From Thalassospiraceae bacterium (GTDB lineage Bacteria; Pseudomonadota; Alphaproteobacteria; Rhodospirillales; Magnetovibrionaceae), in the NCBI GenBank assembly GCA_030638205.1, contig DAOWFB010000030.1:1-6326 (forward strand): a stretch of 6,326 bases of DNA. The letters are read 5' to 3'. Both the position numbers and the translations under genes were made by a program. Positions 1 to 5,563 of this stretch are shown here, in pieces. A model generated the notes under the pieces. The model was given only the letters and a program-made list of their open reading frames with translations. It was not told the DNA's origin and searched no databases. Position 1 is the stretch's first letter; every line of letters begins with the position of its first letter.

Positions 1-782
1 ACCCCATGCTTGGTGAAAATATTAAAGACCTTATGCGCCCGGAAACGCGTGTTGTGTTTACCGAGACCCCCGTCTCCATAACATTTGAAGTCCAAGACAT
101 TCCGGCCATTGCCAAGGTGGCACACGATAATGGCGCATTGGTGGCAATGGATAACACCTGGAGTGCTGGGTATTATTACAAACCGTTTGATTTTGGTGTT
201 GATGTATCTGTGCAAGCGGTAACAAAATATATCGGCGGGCATTCAGATTTAATGATGGGTTCCATCACCATGCGTGATCGCGACCTTTACGACAAAATAA
301 TGCTTAGCGCGTCTTCGTTTGGACATTCACCGCAACCAGATGATTGCTATTTGGCTTTGCGCGGCCTCAGAACATTGGCGACGCGCTTAAAACAGCACAA
401 TGAAACCGGATTAATATTGGCAAAATGGCTGGCGGCGCGGCCCGAGGTTGAGGCGGTTATCCACCCGGCATTTGAAAGTTGCCCCGGCCACGAAATATGG
501 AAACGCGATTTCACCGGCGCAACCGGATTATTTGGGGTGGTATTAAAAGACAAATATTCCGACGCCGATCGCAATCGCGCCATAGAGGGATTAAAACTGT
601 TTCCCCTTGGATATAGCTGGGGTGGTTATGAAAGCCTTGTTGTTCACGATAGTCCGGCCAAGGCGCGTAAAACCTATAAATTCCCGCACTCGGGCCCTTA
701 TTTCCGCATTCATGCCGGGCTAGAAGACCCAGATGATCTTGTGCGTGATTTGGAACAAGGCCTTGCATTGCTTGAAGGCTAA
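1..782 (+). CDS. metC: Cystathionine beta-lyase, 5'-truncated by the window edge
   Basis: This is a PLP-dependent enzyme of the Cys/Met metabolism family. It cleaves cystathionine to homocysteine, pyruvate and ammonia in methionine biosynthesis, in the cytoplasm. About 260 C-terminal residues are present of a usual length near 390. The reading frame is open to the left edge, so the ATG at 6 is an internal Met, not the start. Visible signatures, counted from that Met, are MDNTW (Asp49, expected to contact the PLP pyridine nitrogen), TKYIGGHSD with the Schiff-base Lys74, QPDDCYLALRGLRTL, and a C-terminal FRIHAGLEDPDDL that contains the substrate-carboxylate arginine. GYSWGGYESL favours a beta-lyase (MetC) over cystathionine gamma-synthase or gamma-lyase, which usually have a SLGG version. 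The stop codon directly abuts the stop of the convergent znuB. Family assignment is firm; exact substrate preference is inferred. Confidence 0.93.
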   Translation, partial: PMLGENIKDLMRPETRVVFTETPVSITFEVQDIPAIAKVAHDNGALVAMDNTWSAGYYYKPFDFGVDVSVQAVTKYIGGHSDLMMGSITMRDRDLYDKIMLSASSFGHSPQPDDCYLALRGLRTLATRLKQHNETGLILAKWLAARPEVEAVIHPAFESCPGHEIWKRDFTGATGLFGVVLKDKYSDADRNRAIEGLKLFPLGYSWGGYESLVVHDSPAKARKTYKFPHSGPYFRIHAGLEDPDDLVRDLEQGLALLEG

Positions 783-1562
783 TCAGGCGGCTTTTTTAAA
801 AGCACTTATTATATAAAGCGCGGTTGCGCCCGCAACAATTGCCGGGCCAGCGGGCCAGTCAAATTCCAGCGATGCCCCCATGCCAAGCCCAACCGATACA
901 ACGCCCATGACTGCGGCCAGAATAATCATTCGTTCCGGGGTTGATGAAAATGCGCGGGCGCTCGCTGCGGGAATTATTAGCATTGAGGCGATTAACAACA
1001 CCCCTACCACCTTTATTGATAAAGCCACAACCACGGCCAACAATAAAACAAACGCGGTTTCGACCAAGCGAACGTTTGTGCCCTCAACCGCGGCTAGTTC
1101 GCTATGAACCGTTACCGCCAACAATGGTTTATATAAAAAACCAAGCGCAACAATAACCAGCACACATCCGGCCCATATAAAATAAACATCGCCCGCGCTT
1201 ACCGATAAAATATCACCGAATAAAAATGCCATTAAATCAACTCTTACGCCATCAACGGTGGATGCAACTATCAGCCCCAGTGCAAGTGCGCCATGGGCAA
1301 TAACACCCAGCAATGTATCGTTGCCGAGATAGCGCCCGCGATACCCCAAAAGCATCAACCCGGCAACAACGCTAACCAAAACAACACCGATTATAGGATT
1401 AATGCCCAACAGAAAACCAAGGGCCACCCCAAGCAGCGCGGTGTGTGAAATTGCCCCGCCGAAATATGCCATCTTGCGCCATACAATAAATGCACCCAGC
1501 GGAGCGGCGGCCAAGGCAACCCCCACCCCTGCTAAAAGTGCGCGAACAATAAAATCATCCAT
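783..1562 (-). CDS. znuB: High-affinity zinc ABC transporter, membrane permease ZnuB
   Basis: This is the inner-membrane permease of the ZnuABC zinc importer (ABC-3 family), 259 residues, close to the family's usual length. It is hydrophobic throughout, with several membrane segments. ABC-3 hallmarks include an N-terminal membrane segment followed by MAYFGGAISHTALLGVALG (residues 31-49), FLFGDILSVS (113-122) and KVVGVLLIASMLIIPAASAR (184-203). The chosen ATG gives MDDFIVRALL and is preceded by a GGTGAG ribosome-binding site. The frame stays open upstream to 1766, but that extension runs antisense-free through the znuC 3' end in another frame and has no family similarity, so it was discarded. 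The start overlaps the znuC stop by 8 bases (ATGGATGA), indicating translational coupling. No zur gene follows: the next gene is the convergent metC. Confidence 0.96.
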   Translation of the reverse strand: MDDFIVRALLAGVGVALAAAPLGAFIVWRKMAYFGGAISHTALLGVALGFLLGINPIIGVVLVSVVAGLMLLGYRGRYLGNDTLLGVIAHGALALGLIVASTVDGVRVDLMAFLFGDILSVSAGDVYFIWAGCVLVIVALGFLYKPLLAVTVHSELAAVEGTNVRLVETAFVLLLAVVVALSIKVVGVLLIASMLIIPAASARAFSSTPERMIILAAVMGVVSVGLGMGASLEFDWPAGPAIVAGATALYIISAFKKAA

Positions 1563-2331
1563 TCTCACCGCCCTTGATGTCGCCGTGCACATCATGGTGG
1601 TGATCGTGATTGTGGGGGTAAAGCGCGATAGAGTTTGCAACCTGATCGCCAAACATCTGCACAAATTCCGGATGCTTGCTAACCGTTTCGGGATGGCCCT
1701 CACAGCAAACATGACGGTTAAGGCAAATAACACGGTCTGTTTCGGCCATAACAACGTGCAGGTCATGGGAAACCATCAAAACCCCAACCCCGCGATTTTT
1801 ACGAATGTTTCTTATTAGGCGGTATAAATCTGCCTGACCGGTAATGTCCACACCCTGCACCGGTTCATCCAAAACCAAAAAATCAGGATCGCGCAACAAG
1901 GCCCGCGCCAGCATTACCCGCTGCGTTTCACCGCCGGAGATATTATGCATTTGAGAATTTGAAATATGCTCAATGCCGACTTCGTCCAGCGCGTTTTTTC
2001 TACGGCCCTGACCGGCCAACTTTGCCGGAACCCCCAACGCCAAAAAACGATTAACCGTCATTGGCATTGTCGGGTCAATGTGTAATTTTTGCGGCATGTA
2101 GCCAATGTTTAATCCGGGGCGACGATAAATATGGCCCCCGGTCGGGATAACAAGGCCGAGAATAGCCCGAACCAGCGTTGTTTTTCCGGCGCCATTGGGG
2201 CCGACAATTGTAACGACCTCGCCCTTAGCTACGCTTAGCGATGCACCTAGCAGTATTTCATTGCCGTTCAGTTCAACGCTTACATTATCGGCTGATACCA
2301 AAAGGTTTTTATCTGGATTGGGCCTGCTCAT
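1555..2331 (-). CDS. znuC: High-affinity zinc ABC transporter, ATPase ZnuC
   Basis: This is the cytoplasmic ATP-hydrolysing subunit that powers ZnuB, 258 residues and of full family length. All ABC ATPase motifs are intact: Walker A GPNGAGKTT (residues 44-52), Q-loop MPQ (Gln81), signature ISGGETQ (131-137), Walker B FLVLDEP (151-157) and H-loop SHD (His189). RHVCCEGHPE near residues 206-215 is typical of Znu/Zur-type ATPases rather than manganese importers. The C-terminus holds a His/Asp cluster, HNHDHHHDVHG (240-250), common in ZnuC proteins and likely zinc-responsive. No strong Shine-Dalgarno precedes the start; the ATG lies in an 11-base tandem repeat that also creates an upstream ATG. 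It is transcribed divergently from znuA, across a Zur-like operator, and forms a two-gene unit with znuB. Confidence 0.97.
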   Translation of the reverse strand: MSRPNPDKNLLVSADNVSVELNGNEILLGASLSVAKGEVVTIVGPNGAGKTTLVRAILGLVIPTGGHIYRRPGLNIGYMPQKLHIDPTMPMTVNRFLALGVPAKLAGQGRRKNALDEVGIEHISNSQMHNISGGETQRVMLARALLRDPDFLVLDEPVQGVDITGQADLYRLIRNIRKNRGVGVLMVSHDLHVVMAETDRVICLNRHVCCEGHPETVSKHPEFVQMFGDQVANSIALYPHNHDHHHDVHGDIKGGENG

Positions 2332-2348
2332 TTGCTGCTCATTTGCTG
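2324..2348. repeat. 11-bp tandem repeat spanning the znuC start codon
   Basis: The unit CTGCTCATTTG occurs twice in a row, followed by a partial third copy (CTG). On the minus strand each full copy contains an ATG, so the znuC initiation region has been duplicated. The downstream ATG (2331-2329) opens znuC. The upstream ATG (2342-2340) is out of frame and reads ATG AGC AGC AAA TGA, with its TGA overlapping the znuC ATG. The repeat itself is seen directly. Replication slippage as its origin is inference. Confidence 0.85.
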
Positions 2349-2365
2349 GGGTGACCCTGTTTGCT

Positions 2366-2393
2366 TTGCTCAGGCTGTGTTATAACATATTTA
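2366..2393 (+). promoter_or_regulatory. Possible sigma-70-like promoter for znuA-hisI-COG0523
   Basis: TTGCTC (2366-2371) as a -35 element and TATTTA (2388-2393) as a -10 element are separated by 16 bases, ahead of the znuA ATG. The Zur-like palindrome fills the spacer and touches the -10, as expected for repression by occlusion. Neither hexamer is strong and other pairings are possible, so this is tentative. Confidence 0.35.
2374..2391. promoter_or_regulatory. Zur-box-like operator between znuC and znuA
   Basis: The centre, TGTTATAACA (2378-2387), is a perfect 10-base palindrome. The 18-base frame around it matches, at 15 of 18 positions, the consensus I recall for alphaproteobacterial (Rhodobacter-group) Zur sites, GATATGTTATAACATATC. 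It lies in the only divergent intergenic region of the zinc transporter, 37 bases before the znuA start codon and 42 bases before that of znuC. One zinc-loaded Zur dimer pair here could repress both transcription units. The palindrome is observed; Zur binding is inferred from context and consensus. Confidence 0.85.
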
Positions 2394-2405
2394 ATGAATT
2401 AACAA
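2379..2405 (-). promoter_or_regulatory. Possible promoter for znuCB overlapping the Zur-like site
   Basis: Read on the minus strand, TTGTTA (2405-2400) could be a -35 and TATAAC (2384-2379) a -10, with a 15-base spacer. The -10 would sit inside the operator palindrome, consistent with shared control of the two divergent arms. The spacer is short and the hexamers imperfect, so this is only a candidate. Confidence 0.3.
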
Positions 2406-2428
2406 AGAAACTACGACAAAGTGAAAAC

Positions 2429-3403
2429 ATGCCCCCCCTCAAAATTATAGCAGCAATTACCGCCTTATTTATTGTGATGGCACATTCCACATACGCCACC
2501 GCAAAAGAGCTTAAGGTTGTGGCATCCATCCGCCCCATATATGCGCTTGTGCTGGCGGTTGGCGATGGAATTATTACCCCACAATTATTAATGCCAGAAA
2601 CCGCATCGGCACACGATTTCCAATTAAAAGCATCTGACGCCAAAATGATTGAAAATTCAGACATCATTTTTTGGGTTGGCCCGGAAATGGAAAAGTCATT
2701 AAGCAAATCAATTGCGACACTGGCTGGTGATGCCCGCGTAGTTGCGCTGATGAACGAACCGGCAATCTCGCCAATTCCCTATGACGCCAACCCCGATGAA
2801 TCTGGTGGTTCCGATGGTCATGATGCTCACGACCATGATGGACAAAACGATCCCCATATCTGGCTTGCAACCGGAAATGCCATGGTGATTGTGGATGCAA
2901 TAGCAAAAACACTTATCGCTGCCGACCCCGACAACAGGGGCATTTATGAAAAAAATACACACGTTGCAAAAAACAGGATTAAATCTCTCAGGCGACAAAT
3001 GATAAAATTTTTAAGGGCGATAAAAGATGTTCCTTTCGTTACCCAGCACGATGGGTTTTCATATCTTGTTCGCGAATTTGGTCTTAACCAACGTGGAAAT
3101 ATTGTAAACATTCAAGGAAGCGATGCTGGGGCGCGCCATATTGTTGAGCTTAAAAAACTTATAAAAAACGAACAGATAAAATGTATATTTACCGAACCAC
3201 AAATGACATCACAAATGGCCAAATCAATTTCAATGGATATGGGTGTGCGCCTTGGCGAGCTTGATGCAATGGGGGTCGGTCTGGATGAAAGCCCCACCCT
3301 TTACGTAAGAATAATGCAAAAAAATGCCCGCGCCTTGCTGAAATGTCTTAAACTCGACACACAACAAACAATTCCTTCTGGTCCCTCTGGCCCCGCTGGA
3401 TAA
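2429..3403 (+). CDS. znuA: Periplasmic zinc-binding protein ZnuA
   Basis: This is the substrate-binding component (cluster A-I) of the zinc importer. It captures zinc in the periplasm and delivers it to ZnuB. The ATG giving MPPLKIIAAI is chosen because a signal peptide follows directly (basic start, hydrophobic core at residues 5-19, likely cleavage after TYATA near residue 25). The frame stays open into znuC upstream, but that part is unrelated. Candidate zinc ligands match ZnuA: His62 in AHDFQLKASD, His143 in DPHIWL, His207 in VTQHDGF and Asp279 in GELDAMG. A short His/Asp-rich loop (residues 131-143, HDAHDHDGQNDPH) marks a zinc rather than manganese type. The protein has 324 residues and ends in an odd Gly/Pro/Ser tail, PSGPSGPAG. 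hisI follows after 16 bases, probably in the same transcript. Confidence 0.95.
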   Translation: MPPLKIIAAITALFIVMAHSTYATAKELKVVASIRPIYALVLAVGDGIITPQLLMPETASAHDFQLKASDAKMIENSDIIFWVGPEMEKSLSKSIATLAGDARVVALMNEPAISPIPYDANPDESGGSDGHDAHDHDGQNDPHIWLATGNAMVIVDAIAKTLIAADPDNRGIYEKNTHVAKNRIKSLRRQMIKFLRAIKDVPFVTQHDGFSYLVREFGLNQRGNIVNIQGSDAGARHIVELKKLIKNEQIKCIFTEPQMTSQMAKSISMDMGVRLGELDAMGVGLDESPTLYVRIMQKNARALLKCLKLDTQQTIPSGPSGPAG

Positions 3404-3419
3404 TTATTGGATACCGAAC

Positions 3420-3845
3420 ATGAGTGCCAAACAAACCAAAACACCCTTGTCAGCCGATGTGGTGGAAGCAGTTATTGATGCCATTAATTTTAATGACCAA
3501 GGTTTGGTTGCGGCCATCGCCCAGCAATTTGGCAGCAATGAAATACTAATGATGGCATGGATGAGCGCCGATGCCATCCGCGAAACCTTATCATCGGGTC
3601 AGGTTTGTTATTTCTCACGTTCACGCGGTGAATTATGGCGCAAAGGTGAAAGCTCGGGCCAAACACAGGCCTTGTTGGATTTCAGGTGGGATTGCGACGG
3701 CGACACGGTTTTGCTGGTGGTCGATCAAATAGGTGTAGCGTGCCACACCGGGCGGCGTAATTGTTTTTTCAACGCCGTTCGAGATGGAGAAATAACCACA
3801 ATTGCCGAGGTCGAAATAGAACCGAAAAAACTTTATGGAAAATGA
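3420..3845 (+). CDS. hisI: Phosphoribosyl-AMP cyclohydrolase HisI
   Basis: This enzyme hydrolyses the adenine ring of phosphoribosyl-AMP, the third step of histidine biosynthesis, in the cytoplasm. It has 141 residues and is monofunctional: no HisE pyrophosphohydrolase domain is fused. Family motifs are complete: MMAWMSADAIRETL (residues 44-57), YFSRSRGELWRKGESSGQ (64-81), the magnesium-site DCDGD (91-95) and GVACHTGRRNCFF (105-117). The three zinc-ligand cysteines, Cys92, Cys108 and Cys115, are all present, so this copy should need zinc and is not a zinc-free substitute. It lies between znuA and a COG0523 GTPase rather than with other his genes, and would fall under the same Zur-like operator. 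Whether it is the only hisI in the genome or a zinc-regulated second copy cannot be told here. Confidence 0.97.
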   Translation: MSAKQTKTPLSADVVEAVIDAINFNDQGLVAAIAQQFGSNEILMMAWMSADAIRETLSSGQVCYFSRSRGELWRKGESSGQTQALLDFRWDCDGDTVLLVVDQIGVACHTGRRNCFFNAVRDGEITTIAEVEIEPKKLYGK

Positions 3846-4860
3846 TCTTCCCGCTGCGGTTCCAGTTAGCCTGCTAACGGGTTTTCTTGGTAGTGGAAAA
3901 ACAACACTCCTAAACAAAATACTTTCCAGCCCGGGCATGGAAGAAACCGCCGTACTTATTAATGAATACGGTGATGTTTCCATTGACCACCTGCTAGTTG
4001 AAAAAATTGATGAAGACATTGTCTTGTTAGAAGGCGGATGCATTTGCTGTTCGGTCAGGGGCGACCTTAGCAAGGCCATGCGCGATCTGTTAATTCGTCG
4101 TTCTGATGGGGACATACCCCCCTTTCGCCGTGTCATAATTGAAACAACCGGGCTTGCCGACCCGGCGCCTGTAATTCACACACTGATAACCGACCCCATT
4201 GCATCCGGGCGCTACCGCCTTGACGGTATAATTGTTACCGTTGATGGATTGCTAGGCTGGGAAACGTTAGACAAATTTGACGAGGCGGTAAAACAAGTTG
4301 CGGTTGCAGATAGAATAATAATTACCAAAACGGATATTTCCAATGATGAAACGGTAAATAATTTGCGCGAACGGCTTACCTCGTTAAACCCCGGGGCGGT
4401 TCACGTTGCCGTAACGAGCGATAGCGTGCAAATTTCAGAACTGTTTAATGCCGGCCTATATGATGAAAACATAAAACCACATCCGGAAAAATGGCTTTCC
4501 ATTGATGCGGTGGAAAAATCACACACGCACACACATAGTCACGACAAGAGCATTAATTCGTTCAGCATAACATGTGACAAACCCATTAAATGGGAGGCGT
4601 TTACCAACTGGCTAGACATGCTGTTGACCACACAGGGCGAGCGTATTTTACGCATGAAAGGTGTGCTTGATATTGAAGGTCAGGAAAAGCCCATCGCCGT
4701 TCATGGGGTGCAGCACGTTTTTCATCCACCACAAGAACTTCCATCTTGGTCAAATATTGGGCCAAATGATAAGCGCATCTCACAATTGGTGTTGATAACA
4801 AAAAATCTTGGGCCCGATGCGATGATCGAAACATTTAATAAATTCGTCAAAGATCAATAG
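3835..4860 (+). CDS. COG0523/CobW-family GTPase, putative zinc metallochaperone
   Basis: This is a G3E P-loop GTPase of the COG0523 family (relatives: CobW, YeiR, YjiA, ZigA, ZagA), 341 residues. Motifs are the Walker A GFLGSGKTT (residues 16-24), the family metal motif GGCICC (67-72), the Walker B-like ETTGLADP (103-110) and TKTD (164-167), a variant of the NKxD base-recognition motif. A His-rich linker, HTHTHSHD (230-237), is followed by the CobW C-terminal domain (about 243-338). The ATG lies 11 bases inside hisI, so translation is probably coupled. Several family members are known to act under zinc limitation. Location behind znuA and hisI supports a zinc role over cobalamin synthesis, since no cob genes are present. 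The protein that it serves is not known; HisI is the obvious candidate by position. Confidence 0.94.
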   Translation: MENDLPAAVPVSLLTGFLGSGKTTLLNKILSSPGMEETAVLINEYGDVSIDHLLVEKIDEDIVLLEGGCICCSVRGDLSKAMRDLLIRRSDGDIPPFRRVIIETTGLADPAPVIHTLITDPIASGRYRLDGIIVTVDGLLGWETLDKFDEAVKQVAVADRIIITKTDISNDETVNNLRERLTSLNPGAVHVAVTSDSVQISELFNAGLYDENIKPHPEKWLSIDAVEKSHTHTHSHDKSINSFSITCDKPIKWEAFTNWLDMLLTTQGERILRMKGVLDIEGQEKPIAVHGVQHVFHPPQELPSWSNIGPNDKRISQLVLITKNLGPDAMIETFNKFVKDQ

Positions 4861-4880
4861 CGGGATTAATCGGGATTAAT
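4861..4880. repeat. 10-bp perfect tandem duplication after the COG0523 gene
   Basis: CGGGATTAAT occurs twice back to back, immediately after the TAG stop of the GTPase gene. The second copy runs into the 3' end of the convergent pilZ gene and supplies its stop codon. The pair fills the gap between the two genes. It does not fold into a terminator-like hairpin; only GATTAATC (4864-4871) is self-complementary. Confidence 0.9.
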
Positions 4881-5256
4881 AAGGTTGGCGGGCATTTGAT
4901 TTTATATCGGTAAATGTTCTTAGCAAACCAAAGGCAGATTGATCTAGCCCAAGAAAGTTTACCGCAATATATTCCATTTCCTGATCGCTTCTTATTACCC
5001 GCGCCCGAATACAAACATCTGTAAGATTTTTTACACTTTCGCCCAGCGCAGAAACCGTAACAAGTGCGCCTGTTGTTAGCACGCCCTTGTATCCCTCTAT
5101 TAATAATCCACCCATGCTCCAGTTGACTGTCTTGTATGTTTTGCCATCAACCTTAACAACAAGCGCAGGATCGTTCATACGTGTATGTTCGCGGCGGTTA
5201 TCTATTGGCCCTGGGGGTCCTGAGGTTTTTTCTTTATCTGTAACTGATGTTGTCAT
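4876..5256 (-). CDS. Small PilZ-domain protein, probable cyclic-di-GMP receptor
   Basis: This is a stand-alone PilZ domain protein of 126 residues, with no signal peptide or membrane segment, so presumably cytoplasmic. The two cyclic-di-GMP-binding motifs are visible: RREHTR (residues 21-26, fitting RxxxR with Arg22 and Arg26) and NWSMGG (45-50, fitting [D/N]xSxxG), at the expected spacing. The rest (about residues 31-115) has the alternating hydrophobic pattern of the PilZ beta-barrel. The first 20 residues are polar and contain GPPGP, probably disordered. The start at 5256 is the only upstream ATG that keeps the RxxxR motif; no clear Shine-Dalgarno precedes it. It converges on the zinc operon with a 15-base gap and appears to be a single-gene unit. 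Its output (motility, polysaccharide, other) cannot be read from context. Confidence 0.85.
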   Translation of the reverse strand: MTTSVTDKEKTSGPPGPIDNRREHTRMNDPALVVKVDGKTYKTVNWSMGGLLIEGYKGVLTTGALVTVSALGESVKNLTDVCIRARVIRSDQEMEYIAVNFLGLDQSAFGLLRTFTDIKSNARQPY

Positions 5257-5563
5257 GATATTTTGCAGTCTTAGTCTGCGCCCCGTAAAATTATGATTTA
5301 TCTAATCAGCGTATCGCCCAGCATACCTTAAAGATAATGGTAGCGGTAATTAACTGACAACTCCTTAAAGCAACAAGAATATGCAAAACGGCAGAAGTGT
5401 GCAACAAATGGGAAAAATATCATAGAAACTACCAGAGAAATTGCTGATTTTAACAGCCCTATATCAAGGCAGTTGCAATTGACCGTCGCTCTATGGGTGG
5501 GCATGGTCATGGTGCCAAGCAATAGAATTGGCGATAAAATTAGCAAAGGCAGCGGTTTTACTT
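5257..5563. other. Intergenic region between pilZ and the S8 protease gene
   Basis: This AT-rich stretch separates two divergent genes and so should hold the promoters for both. I see no tRNA, no clear terminator, no strong inverted repeat and no second Zur-like palindrome. One plus-strand frame is open for about 70 codons up to the TAA at 5570-5572, but it has no convincing start codon or ribosome-binding site. The opposite strand has an unrecognisable 72-codon frame starting with ATG at 5546. Neither looks like a real gene. An AAAGG at 5545-5549 may be the ribosome-binding site of the protease gene. Confidence 0.6.

Noticed and set aside
760..797. Possible rho-independent terminator for metC
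   Set aside because: The stem is only 5 base pairs with a 10-base loop, and the T-run begins 12 bases after the stem, too far for a classical terminator.
1563..1766. N-terminal extension of the znuB frame by 68 codons
   Set aside because: It overlaps the znuC 3' end in another frame, has no ABC-3 similarity, and the internal ATG at 1562 has a ribosome-binding site and gives the normal ZnuB length.
2195..2428. N-terminal extension of the znuA frame by 78 codons
   Set aside because: It runs antisense through the znuC start and the promoter region. The ATG at 2429 is directly followed by a good signal peptide and gives the usual protein length.
3380..3400. Gly/Pro/Ser tail of ZnuA as a collagen-like repeat domain
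   Set aside because: It is only about ten residues with too few repeats to form a structure; noted as an oddity within the znuA entry.
3633..4136. 167-codon minus-strand frame opposite hisI and the GTPase gene
   Set aside because: It is antisense to two well-defined genes with complete motifs and has no family features of its own.
3835..4860. Assignment of the GTPase as CobW of cobalamin synthesis
   Set aside because: No cob or cobaltochelatase genes are nearby. The znuA/hisI context, CxCC motif and His-rich linker point to the zinc-linked COG0523 subgroups.
5328..5546. 72-codon minus-strand frame, hydrophobic and Cys-containing
   Set aside because: No recognisable domain and no ribosome-binding site. 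It lies in AT-rich intergenic DNA where chance frames of this size are expected.
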